Assembly (NCBI GenBank): GCA_002999035.1
Contig: CP027241.1
Location: 1,119,001-1,183,000, forward strand
Length of the DNA stretch: 64,000 bases
Direction: 5' to 3'
From: Lachnospiraceae bacterium oral taxon 500
GTDB taxonomy: Bacteria > Bacillota > Clostridia > Lachnospirales > Vallitaleaceae
This document shows, piece after piece, positions 42,557 to 51,300 of this stretch (its first letter is position 1; each line of letters begins with the position of its first letter). Position numbers and translations under genes: made by a program. The notes beneath the pieces are model-generated. The model was not told the origin of the DNA. It saw nothing but the letters and a program-made list of their open reading frames with translations, and did not search any database.

Positions 42557-43399
42557 ATGAGTACGACAGATTCGGTAATGATTAATACAAATTATCAGGA
42601 ATGGAAAAAGAAGCGGCGGAAAGAGCAGTTAAACTATCTGATTCTTTGCGGCTGCGGTATCTTGATATTTTTTGGCCTGTGGCAGGCGGCAGTCAGCTTG
42701 AGAATTGCGGATGCGAAACTGCTGCCTGCACCTGTGCAGGTATTTGAAACGATTGTTCAGAAGGTTTATCAAAAAGAACCGGATGGAAATGTCTTGCTGG
42801 CTAATATTTTGGCCAGTCTGCAAGTCGCTTTATCGGGCTTTTTGCTGGCGCTGATAATCGGAATTCCGCTGGGCCTGGTTATGGGCTGGTACCGTTTGGC
42901 AGAGGCTTTTTTTCGGCCGATTTTTGAACTGGTGCGTCCGATTCCGCCAATTGCATGGATTCCGCTGGTAGTAGTTTGGCTGGGAATTGGGTTGAAGGCC
43001 AAGGCACTGATCATTTTTTTCTCAGCTTTTGTTCCCTGTGTAATTAATGCGTATACGGGAATTCGCCTGACAAATCAGACCTATATCAATGTAGCCAAAA
43101 CTTTCGGGGCATCGGAAACGGAAATTTTTTACAAAGTAGGAATTCCGTCGTCGCTGCCGATGGTTTTTGCCGGCATTCGGGTAGCGCTCGGTAATTCGTG
43201 GTCAACCTTGGTGGCGGCGGAAATGTTGGCAGCTACAGCCGGGTTAGGCTATATGATTCAGTTCGGGCGAACGATTGCCCGGCCGGATCTGGTCATTGCC
43301 GGTATGGTAGTAATAGGTGTTATCGGAGCGATATTATCCGCTATTCTGTCTTCGGCCGAGAACCGTTTTGTCAAAGGCAGAAAAAATGGAAACAATTAG
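42557..43399 (+). CDS. ABC transporter permease (SsuC/TauC-like), subunit 1
   Basis: A 280-residue permease with about six helices and the cytoplasmic EAA-type loop (YINVAKTFGASETEIFYKV), the site of ATPase contact. The motif RPIPPIAWIPLVVVW is typical of the SsuC/TauC family. It starts 14 bases after the binding-protein gene with a poor SD (GGGGTAAAG). A second, different permease follows, so the channel is probably a heterodimer. Confidence 0.87.
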   Translation: MSTTDSVMINTNYQEWKKKRRKEQLNYLILCGCGILIFFGLWQAAVSLRIADAKLLPAPVQVFETIVQKVYQKEPDGNVLLANILASLQVALSGFLLALIIGIPLGLVMGWYRLAEAFFRPIFELVRPIPPIAWIPLVVVWLGIGLKAKALIIFFSAFVPCVINAYTGIRLTNQTYINVAKTFGASETEIFYKVGIPSSLPMVFAGIRVALGNSWSTLVAAEMLAATAGLGYMIQFGRTIARPDLVIAGMVVIGVIGAILSAILSSAENRFVKGRKNGNN

Positions 43400-43413
43400 G
43401 CAGGAGTAGTCGT

Positions 43414-44196
43414 ATGGAAAAAGGAAAGAGAACCAATTTCTTTAATATGGTGTGCGTTTTTTTATCAGTGCTGGCGGTAACGCTGATATTGGTAGGCTGG
43501 ATTTCTTTTGCTGCATTGAATCCGCGCTTGATGCCGGGACCGGCGGAGGTGATAGAACGCTTGATTCGGACTTTCACGAAGCCAATCGCCAATACGATTC
43601 TGTTTGGTCATATTTGGGCCAGTCTTCGCCGGGTATTGATTGGTCTCATTTTTGCGTGGCTGGTCGGGATTGGACTGGGGATATTGATTGGCTGGAATAA
43701 GAAAGTAAAGGCGGTTTTGGGCAGCGTTCTTGAGATCCTGCGTCCGATTCCGCCGATTGCCTGGATTCCTTTAGTTATTATGTGGTTTGGGATTGGTGAG
43801 TTTTCAAAAGTTTTCATTGTGTTTATCGGGACAATATTTGGCTTAATTGTCAATACTTCAGCCGGGATTCGGTTGGTAGACAGCATTAATGTTGATGTTG
43901 GCCGGGTTTTTCAGGGAAACCAGCGGCAAATTCTAATGGATATTGTGGTCCCGACGGCACTTCCGTCTATATTTGCCGGTATTCGGACTTCCGTCAGCTC
44001 CGGTTGGACAACGGTAGTAGCGGCAGAGATGTTGGGAGCGAAGTTAGGCTTGGGCTCTTTGGTAACAAAAGGATGGCAGGGAAATGATATGGCACTGGTG
44101 CTGGTGGCGGTTATCAGTATTGCGGCGATCGGTGCCCTGCTTTCGACAGTATTATCGAGATTGGAAAAGGTAGTGTGCCCATGGAACAATATATAA
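43414..44196 (+). CDS. ABC transporter permease (SsuC/TauC-like), subunit 2
   Basis: A 260-residue partner permease with the same RPIPPIAWIPLV motif. Its EAA-like loop (INVDVGRVFQGNQRQILMDI) departs from the usual EAA-G pattern and has GN where AS/GA is expected, so its ATPase contact may differ from subunit 1. The frame is open into the first permease gene, but ATG at 43414 with CAGGAG before it is preferred. It overlaps the first ATPase gene by 16 bases. Confidence 0.85.
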   Translation: MEKGKRTNFFNMVCVFLSVLAVTLILVGWISFAALNPRLMPGPAEVIERLIRTFTKPIANTILFGHIWASLRRVLIGLIFAWLVGIGLGILIGWNKKVKAVLGSVLEILRPIPPIAWIPLVIMWFGIGEFSKVFIVFIGTIFGLIVNTSAGIRLVDSINVDVGRVFQGNQRQILMDIVVPTALPSIFAGIRTSVSSGWTTVVAAEMLGAKLGLGSLVTKGWQGNDMALVLVAVISIAAIGALLSTVLSRLEKVVCPWNNI

Positions 44197-44948
44197 AAAC
44201 AAAATTAGAAGTAAAGAATATCAGCAAAACTTTTTTCACGGAAGCCAAGGAAACAATCGTTATCAAAGATATTTCCTTTCAGGTAAAGGAAGGAGAATTT
44301 TTGGTAATTTTAGGGCCGGGCCGCTGCGGAAAAACGGTGCTGTTGGATATTATTTGCGGGTTAGAGGAGCGAACTTCCGGAGTAATTTATTATCAGGATA
44401 AGGAAACAAGCGGGCTTAATCCGGAGATTGGTCGGGTTTTTCAGAAAATTGCGATCATGCCTTTTAAAACGGTGCGGGAAAACGTGGAATTAGGTCTAAA
44501 ATTTACCGGTATAAAAAAAGAAGAAAGGAAAAAGATTTCACAGCATTATATTGACTTGGTAGGATTAACCGGATTTGAAAACTCGTATCCAACACAGTTG
44601 TCCGGCGGGATGAAGCAGAGGGTCGGAATTGCTAGGGCTTATGCCATGCATCCGGGAGTACTGATTATGGATGAGCCGTTTGGCCAGTTGGATGCGCAGA
44701 CCAGATATTCGATGCAAAATGAGATTTTACGGATCAGCAGCGAAGAGAAAAAAACGATTATTTTTGTCACCAATAATATTGAAGAAGCATGCAGTTTGGG
44801 GGACAGAATTGTGTTGTTGAGCAGCCGACCGGCAGAGGTAAAAGCGGTTTACGATATGAGCTTTTTACCAAAGCCGAGAAATATGGTCAGCGAGGAGTTT
44901 TTGGCAATCCGGCAAAAAATTTCAGAGAATACAGACTTAGCCTTATAG
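44181..44948 (+). CDS. NitT/TauT-type ABC ATPase 1 (switch His replaced by Asn)
   Basis: A 255-residue ATPase from ATG 44181 (a GTG at 44175 is a possible alternative). Walker A is GPGRCGKT (45-52), the signature LSGGM (140-144) and Walker B LIMDEP (161-166) are normal, but the switch-loop His of THDIEEA is Asn198 (VTNNIEEA). It should pair with the different ATPase encoded next. The gene starts inside the end of permease 2. Confidence 0.85.
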   Translation: MEQYIKTKLEVKNISKTFFTEAKETIVIKDISFQVKEGEFLVILGPGRCGKTVLLDIICGLEERTSGVIYYQDKETSGLNPEIGRVFQKIAIMPFKTVRENVELGLKFTGIKKEERKKISQHYIDLVGLTGFENSYPTQLSGGMKQRVGIARAYAMHPGVLIMDEPFGQLDAQTRYSMQNEILRISSEEKKTIIFVTNNIEEACSLGDRIVLLSSRPAEVKAVYDMSFLPKPRNMVSEEFLAIRQKISENTDLAL

Positions 44949-44967
44949 AGAATAAGAGGTTTAATCA

Positions 44968-45720
44968 ATGGGAATGGACAATCGGGAAGTAAAAGTAAAG
45001 GTGGATAACTTGACGAAACAGTTCGGAGAGTTATTGGTGCTGAACGATATCAGTTTTGACATTAAAAAAAATGAATTTTTATGTGTAGTCGGACCGACCG
45101 GCTGTGGTAAAACCACATTTTTAAACTGTTTGACAAAAATCTATTCTCCAACTAAAGGAGAGATTAAGATTGACGGCGAGCCGGCAGACCCGAAAAAGCA
45201 CAATATATCTTTTGTGTTTCAGGAACCGTCTGCTTTTCCGTGGCTAACTGTCCGAGAAAACTTGGAATTTGGGTTAGGCGTGAAGCGTGTGGATAAAAAA
45301 GAAGCGCAAAAGCGGGTGGATAAGATATTGAGTCTTATGGGTTTAAAAGAAGTGGAAAACGCGTATCCCAGAGAACTTTCCGTTAGCGTTGAGCAGCGTA
45401 TTATTATCGGACGTTCGTTTGTGATGCAGCCGGATCTCTTGCTGATGGATGAGCCGTATGGACAGATGGATATTAAAATGCGGTTTTATCTGGAGGACGA
45501 AGTTATTCGCCTGTGGAAGGAATTGGGCAGTACGGTTATTTTTATTACCCACAATATTGAAGAGGCCGTTTACTTGGCGGAGCGAGTATTGATCTTAAGC
45601 AATAAACCGACTACGGTTAAGGAGTCATTACCGATTGCTTTGCCCCATCCCAGAAATATCAGTGATCCCAAGTTTATTGAATATCGGAATTATATTACCG
45701 ATGCTATTAAATGGTGGTAA
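44968..45720 (+). CDS. NitT/TauT-type ABC ATPase 2 (degenerate signature)
   Basis: A 250-residue ATPase with Walker A GPTGCGKTT (42-50), Walker B LLMDEP (158-163) and switch His195 (ITHNIEEA) intact, while the signature is LSVSV (137-141) in place of LSGGQ. Signature loss here and His loss in the partner would leave one consensus and one degenerate ATP site. It is the last gene of the GRE2 operon, 19 bases after ATPase 1. The following 130 bases carry no clear terminator. Confidence 0.85.
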   Translation: MGMDNREVKVKVDNLTKQFGELLVLNDISFDIKKNEFLCVVGPTGCGKTTFLNCLTKIYSPTKGEIKIDGEPADPKKHNISFVFQEPSAFPWLTVRENLEFGLGVKRVDKKEAQKRVDKILSLMGLKEVENAYPRELSVSVEQRIIIGRSFVMQPDLLLMDEPYGQMDIKMRFYLEDEVIRLWKELGSTVIFITHNIEEAVYLAERVLILSNKPTTVKESLPIALPHPRNISDPKFIEYRNYITDAIKWW

Positions 45721-45852
45721 CAGAAGAAGGGCGGTTGTGTGGGCCGGTATTCCTAACATCCGGCGGTAATTGAGATCGTAATTGTTCCGATTCTTCCTGT
45801 ACTGAAATCATTTGACCAAAATCATTTGACAAGCTCTTGACAAAAGAACAGC

Positions 45853-45881
45853 TTGAAATTATCGGCTGTTTACGCTATACT
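45853..45881 (+). promoter_or_regulatory. Promoter of the superoxide dismutase gene
   Basis: TTGAAA (45853-45858), 17 bases, TATACT (45876-45881). Just upstream ATCATTTGAC occurs twice, about 13 bases apart (near 45808 and 45821), a possible regulator site. Confidence 0.6.
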
Positions 45882-45989
45882 AAATAAAGAACTTAATAAG
45901 CGCGGGCCGGAGGCGGTAAGCGCTTTGATAAAATAAGTTACCGTTCAGGTAAACAACTGAAATTATATAAGAAAACACAGGAGGCTATT

Positions 45990-46625
45990 ATGAAATTTGA
46001 ATTACCAAAGTTACCGTATGCCTATGATGCATTAGAGCCGTACATTGACGCTATGACCATGCAGGTTCATTATGAAAAGCACCACGCTACTTATACCGCT
46101 AACTTCAATGCGGCGATTGAGGGATTAGATGTGCCGAGCTGCCCGCGTAAGCTGCTGGCCGAGATTGATCGGATTCCGGCGGACAAGCGTCAGGCTGTTA
46201 TCAATAACGGCGGCGGGTATTATAATCACAAATTATTCTGGGAAAACCTTGCACCTAATGCCGGCGGCGAGCCGACCGGAGAATTGGCGGAAGCAATTAA
46301 GGAAGCTTTCGGGTCTTTTGCCGAGTTTAAGGAAAAGTTTAATACCGCAGCTAAGACTCGCTTTGGTTCGGGCTGGGCTTGGCTGACGATGAAGGATTTA
46401 AAATTAGAGGTGCTTTCCACTGCCAATCAGGATGCGCCCTTACAGGACGGCCGCCGGATTCTACTGGCGTTGGACGTTTGGGAACACGCCTATTACTTGA
46501 AATATCAAAACCGCCGTCCGGATTATGTGGAAGCATTTTGGAATGTGGTCAACTGGGATGTCGTAGCGGAAAGATATCAAAAGAGTAAGGAAAAGCAAAG
46601 CGGCGGCTGTGCCTGCCATAAATAA
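45990..46625 (+). CDS. Superoxide dismutase (Fe/Mn type)
   Basis: A 211-residue enzyme turning superoxide into peroxide and oxygen. The metal ligands appear in [17 protein letters not shown] and DVWEHAYYL (Asp and His). The C-terminus has an unusual short Cys-containing tail, GGCACHK, after KSKEKQS. SD CAGGAGG. Single gene closed by a strong terminator. In an organism with glycyl radical enzymes it presumably protects against brief oxygen exposure. Whether Fe or Mn is used cannot be decided by eye. Confidence 0.93.
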   Translation: MKFELPKLPYAYDALEPYIDAMTMQVHYEKHHATYTANFNAAIEGLDVPSCPRKLLAEIDRIPADKRQAVINNGGGYYNHKLFWENLAPNAGGEPTGELAEAIKEAFGSFAEFKEKFNTAAKTRFGSGWAWLTMKDLKLEVLSTANQDAPLQDGRRILLALDVWEHAYYLKYQNRRPDYVEAFWNVVNWDVVAERYQKSKEKQSGGCACHK

Positions 46626-46655
46626 GCAGTTTAAAAACTGAAACCGGCTAAGAAG

Positions 46656-46695
46656 CCGCTCTCCGAGGAAGAAGATTCAAGGAGAGCGGTTTTTT
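46656..46695 (+). terminator. Rho-independent terminator after SOD
   Basis: CCGCTCTCC (46656-46664) pairs with GGAGAGCGG (46681-46689), followed by six T. Confidence 0.88.
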
Positions 46696-46697
46696 GA

Positions 46698-46832
46698 TGT
46701 GGCGGAAAGTTTATTGACGAATACGCATCGATTCCTTCTTGGTTGAACTTTGAAGCGGAGCGGGCGGGTGTAAACTTTTCTGCTGTTTTACAGGCGGCGC
46801 TGAAAAGTGAATTGCATATTACCGGAAGATAA
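46698..46832 (+). pseudogene. hicB-type antitoxin remnant (3' end only)
   Basis: An open stretch of 44 codons with no start codon of its own translates to a C-terminal fragment containing IPSWLNFEAERAGVNFSAVL followed by QAALKSELHITGR. This is the ribbon-helix-helix end typical of HicB-family antitoxins (pattern LPxWLNxxAExxGINFSxxLQEAL). It is cut off right after the SOD terminator, and no hicA toxin is present, so I read it as a relic. It was recognised by memory of the family pattern. Confidence 0.6.
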
Positions 46833-46893
46833 AGAAAGATCTTCAACTTTTGGCTTTTATCATCAGCACCATCATATAATTTGCAAACAGTAC

Positions 46894-46922
46894 TTGATTT
46901 TTTGTCATAAAAGCGATATATT
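46894..46922 (+). promoter_or_regulatory. Promoter of the DegV-family gene
   Basis: TTGATT (46894-46899), 17 bases, TATATT (46917-46922). ATATATC/GATATAT motifs just after it could be an operator. Confidence 0.55.
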
Positions 46923-46998
46923 GTGTTATATATCAAAAATTGGATATATTTTATTGGAAAGCGCATAGTTCTTGCGAAGAATAGGAGGAAAGCGATAT

Positions 46999-47862
46999 AT
47001 GACCAAAATCAAGATTGCAACCGATTCCACCGCTGACATTCCGAAATCATTGGCGGAGGAATTAAATATTGCCGTCCTGCCGCTGACGATTTTAGCGGGC
47101 GATAAGGAATATCTGGACGGAGTGGATATTACGCCGGAGGAGTTTTATCGTGTTTTGGAAACGGCGGATAAATTGCCGGTTTCTTCCCAGGTGTCGGTTA
47201 CGCTTTATCAGGAGCTGTTTGAAAAGACCTGGCGTGAGGGCTATACCGATATTATTCATGTGATTTTGAACTCCAAAGGATCCGGCACATATCAGGCGGG
47301 AGTCCTGGCCAGAGATTTGTTTCTGGAGGAGCATAAGGAAGCGGCGGAGCAGTTTCGGATTCATTTGATTGATTCGGGAACTTACAGCATGGCATATGGC
47401 TGGGCGGCGGTCGAAGCGGCGCGGATGGCGGCTAAGGGAGAAGAAGTAGCGGCGATTATTGCTCATATTCAGGATTGGGTCAGTCACGCCCGGCCGATGC
47501 TGGTGCCGCTTAGTTTGAAATTTGTCAAAAAATCCGGTCGGGTGTCCGCGGCAGCGGCGTTTGTCGGCGACGCGATTGGCCTGAAGCCGATGATTACCTT
47601 TGAACAGGGGGAATCCAAGGTTGTGGGCAAAGCCCGCGGCGAAAAGAAAGTGGTACGGGAATTGGTGGAGCTTTGCCGGAAGGAGCGGCGGCCGGGAACT
47701 CCCTATATGCTGGTTTACGGTAATAATCAGGAACAGCGGGAGCAACTGCGTGAGCTTTGCCGGGAAATGCTTGATCAGCCGCCGACGCTGGAATATCCGG
47801 TCGGTTGTATTATTTCAATTAATACCGGCCCGAATATGGTGGCGTTGATTTACCGGATGTAA
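46999..47862 (+). CDS. DegV family fatty-acid-binding protein
   Basis: A 287-residue DegV protein with the N-terminal signature KIATDSTADIPKSLAEE and a second conserved SSQVSVTLYQELFE. Members bind fatty acids and, as FakB, present them to the FakA kinase for phospholipid synthesis; the FakB role is inferred because no FakA gene is adjacent. ATG at 46999 is chosen since AGGAGG lies 9 bases before it; an upstream in-frame start at 46972 lacks an SD. Confidence 0.88.
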   Translation: MTKIKIATDSTADIPKSLAEELNIAVLPLTILAGDKEYLDGVDITPEEFYRVLETADKLPVSSQVSVTLYQELFEKTWREGYTDIIHVILNSKGSGTYQAGVLARDLFLEEHKEAAEQFRIHLIDSGTYSMAYGWAAVEAARMAAKGEEVAAIIAHIQDWVSHARPMLVPLSLKFVKKSGRVSAAAAFVGDAIGLKPMITFEQGESKVVGKARGEKKVVRELVELCRKERRPGTPYMLVYGNNQEQREQLRELCREMLDQPPTLEYPVGCIISINTGPNMVALIYRM

Positions 47863-47910
47863 TTTAATAGGTAGAGAAAGAGGCGGTAAAGTTTGGGTAA
47901 GGTGTACCCG

Positions 47911-48220
47911 GTTCAGACAAGCCCATTCGGGCAGGCCGGTTCAGACAAGCCGCTGATAATTGGCTATAAGCGAATTATCAGCGATGTTCCGCAAATAGAA
48001 AGTAATACTTGATATGACTTTAGAAAGCAAGCTTTCTGCGGTATATTATAGTAGGGATAGTCCGGGATAGTATGGCACAGTTCAGCCAAGCCGCACCGAT
48101 AATTCGCTTGCAGCGAATTATCGGTGTTTGCGTTCCGCAAATAGATATGGACACTTAATATGTCTCCAGAGAGCGAGCTCTCTGTTGTCATATTAAGCAT
48201 CCATATCTGCTTGTCTGAAC
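47911..48220 (+). repeat. Tandem family-2 structured repeats upstream of the S-layer gene
   Basis: A short partial end (GTTCAGACAAGCC, 47911) is followed by two about 140-base copies, X (47939-48078) and Y (48080-48220), matching along their length. Y is closed by GTTCAGCCAAGC / GCTTGTCTGAAC ends; inside are hairpin ACCGATAATTCGC (48095-48107) with GCGAATTATCGGT (48113-48125), and a long arm AGATATGGA...TTAATATG (48143-48162) pairing with CATATTAA...TCCATATCT (48189-48208) around AGAGAGCGAGCTCTCT. That makes a three-way-junction-like fold. X keeps the first hairpin with compensating changes. Confidence 0.7.
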
Positions 48221-48255
48221 TGTGTTACAAATTTATTACATATCTTTTTAAGGTA

Positions 48256-48284
48256 TTGACGAGGTTTTGAGCGGGTGATATAAT
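48256..48284 (+). promoter_or_regulatory. Strong promoter of the S-layer-like gene
   Basis: TTGACG (48256-48261), 17 bases, perfect TATAAT (48279-48284). The leader of about 65 bases ends with AAAGGAGGAAAAG before the ATG at 48356. Confidence 0.8.
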
Positions 48285-48355
48285 CCATCATGTAATGTAA
48301 TGGGGGGAAGAATCCCTGAAAACTAATATTCCAATCAAAAGGAGGAAAAGAGTAA

Positions 48356-51300
48356 ATGAAAAAGATTTTAGCATTTACACTTGCATTGGCAATGGTATTG
48401 TCAACCATGACAGTTACTTTTGCCGCCAGCAAGGAAGTAGAAGCTCTGGCTAACTTGAAGTTGCTGTTGAATACGACAGACGCTGAAGTAAACGCTGAGC
48501 TGAACAGAGCTGTTGGTCTTGCAATGGTATTGAAGGCTTTGGGCTATACCCAAGAAGACGCCAATGCCAAAGCAGCAGACAACAAGTTCACCGACATGGA
48601 AAAGGCTGCATGGGCTAAGGGCTTTGCAACGCTGGGTGAAGAATTAAAGCTCACCAACGGCGTAAGCGTAGAGCCGAAGCTGTTTGCACCGGCTGCTAAA
48701 TTGAGCAAGCAGGCATTTGTAACCTTCATGCTGCGCGCATTGGGTTATGATTCTAACGAAGCTTGGGCAAAAGCAGGCGAATTGGCTAAAGAAGCTAAGT
48801 TGGTTGAAGACGCTACTTTGGAAGACGCTTCTTTCACCAAGGGCGAAGCTGCTGTTGTTATGTACAACGCTTTGATGGCTAAAGTACAGGGCGACGAAAA
48901 GGGCAGAACTTTGGCTGAAAAGTTAGTAGCAGACGGCAAGATGAACAAGGAATTGGCAGTTGCCAATGGCTTGGTATCGGGCGAACCGGAAAAGTTGGAA
49001 GTAGCTGAAGTAAAAGCTGACAACTTAAGAGAAGCAGTTGTTACCTTCAACGGAACTGTTGATAAGGCTACCGCTGAAAAAGTTGGCAACTACAAGGCAA
49101 CTGGCAAGACCTTTGGCAAAGCTAAGTTAATGGAAGACAACAAGACTGTTGTTTTGACCTTAAGCGGCAACAACGCTTTTGAAAACAACAAAACTATCAA
49201 ATTAACCGTTACCGGCGTGAAGAACGTAGCCGGCGTGGTTATGGCTAAGCAAGAAATTAACTTCACTCCGAAGGATGTAGAATATCCGACTGTTAAGAGT
49301 GTTGTTTACACCGGTCCGAAGTCCTTGGAAATCACTTTCTCCGAGCCGATGAAATCTGCTGGAAAAGTTGTTTTGAAGGCCGGAAACTCGACCTTGAGCG
49401 CTACCGCTAAAGTCAGCAAAGGCGATGAGAAAGTAGTAGAAGTTACTATGTTCTCTACCTTGAAAGACGGCACGGAATACTTGGTATGTGTTGGCGATCC
49501 GAAGAACAACGACCAATACGCTAAGGACTACGCTAACTATCCGAATATTTACTTTGAGGGAACTTACGCTTACACCGCAGATAAGACCGCTCCGGAAGCT
49601 AAGATTGTCAGCGCCGATCAAAAGGTTGTCGCTGTTGAGTTCAATAAGCCGGTTACCGGTTTGACGGTAAAACACTTCTATCACAGCTTTGCCGCTTATA
49701 CTGCTAAGAAGTTGTATAAGGACGCTGAATTGAAGGAAGCTTTAACTGATAAGAACGAAGCTGTTTCTAAGGTTTGGGTACAATTCTATGATGAAAAGTT
49801 AGCAAAGAATGATAGAGGCAATGCCTTACCGGCGGGCAATGTTCAGTTTACCATCATGAACGAAGCCGATAAGGTTAAGATTCAGGATAACTGGAAGAAC
49901 AATTTTGCCAGCACCACCTTTGACTTAACCATCGTAGCCGATAGAGAAGCTCCGGAAGTTGTAAGCGTTGAAGTAGACGGCGAGAAAGATATCAAAGTTA
50001 CTTTCAATGAAAAGATTTCCAATATTAAGAGAGAACGTTTCACCTTACTTGACAAAGACGGTAAGGAAATTGAAAAAGGCAGCAAGATGAAAGTTTCGGC
50101 TGAAGATGGCGACAAGGTTGCTAAGTTATCCTTAAGCGAATCCTATGCCGGCAAGACGGTTACTCTGCAGATTAAGGGCATCAAAGATGCTTCTCTGTAT
50201 GAGAACATGATGGCTGACTATACCACCACCTTTGAATTCGGCGATAAGACTTGGAAAGGTCTGAAAACCGTAGAATTCAAGCGGGAAGGTAGTGCGCCAG
50301 AAAATTACAGATTCTTTGTTTATGCTACCTTTGGGGAAGATATGGATAGTTCGGCAGTTAATGTTGATAACTATAAATTCCAAAAAGGCGGTAAGACTGT
50401 AAAAGTAAAGGGTTCGGCTGATTTCTTTGAAGGTAAAGCCAATATAGTAGTCTTTGAGTTATCTTATGACAAGGATAAGAACGACGGCAGCACCGATGCT
50501 TCGTTTGTTGCTGACAATGGTCTTACCGCTTATGTGGATAATTCGGTTAGCTTGTTGGTAAACAATGCGGTTAAGGATTTGGCCGGCAATACCAATCCGA
50601 ACTTCCAGCAGGCACATCCAATCATTAATTGGAGTAAAACTGAAGGCGCTCCGAAGATTGAAAAAGTAGAAGCAGTTGAGACCAGAAAAGTAGTGGTTAA
50701 GTTCGATAAGAACTTGCAGGAAATCTCTACTGGCAGTTTCAAGATTTGGAAGAACTATGGAGCTACTGATGCTGTAGATATGACCAAGGATGCAAGCTAT
50801 AACTGGGATAATGCTAAGACCTTAGAAATCTACTTGGCGGATGATAAGGCTTTGCCGACTGGCCAATTGACGCCTTCTTACAAATTGGTATATACCAAGA
50901 CCACCGGTACTTATGATGTCTATGGTCGGTATTTGGAAATTGTAGCTGGAGATGTTGTTAACGAGAATGGCACAATAACACCTGCTCCGGTACCTAAAGA
51001 CCTTGCCGATAAAATGGCTCCGGCCGTTGCTTCTTTTAAGTATATCAGCGGCAATGCAAATACAAGTGCAACCAGTGCAGCATTTGCTTTAGATGGCAAG
51101 ACCGGAAACGACAACTTAGACGGTAAGCCGATTATCAAGGTTACAAGTAATCTTGAAGATCCTTCTCCGGCGGATGCTGATGGAGTGGTAATTGGTGCAG
51201 TGGTGGAGGGTAAGAAAGAAGTAAAGGTTAGGCAGACAGTTACTGTATTGTATACAGAGGAAGTTAAGGATGCGTCCTTGTCTATTACGACTTATACTTT

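Noticed and set aside
43198-43413. A 72-residue extension of the second NitT/TauT-type permease.
   Set aside because: It overlaps the first permease in another frame, and ATG 43414 has a proper SD.
47911-48220. Considered a small CRISPR array because of regularly repeated hairpins.
   Set aside because: Only two long copies with no unique spacers and no cas genes; the units are diverged 140-base elements.
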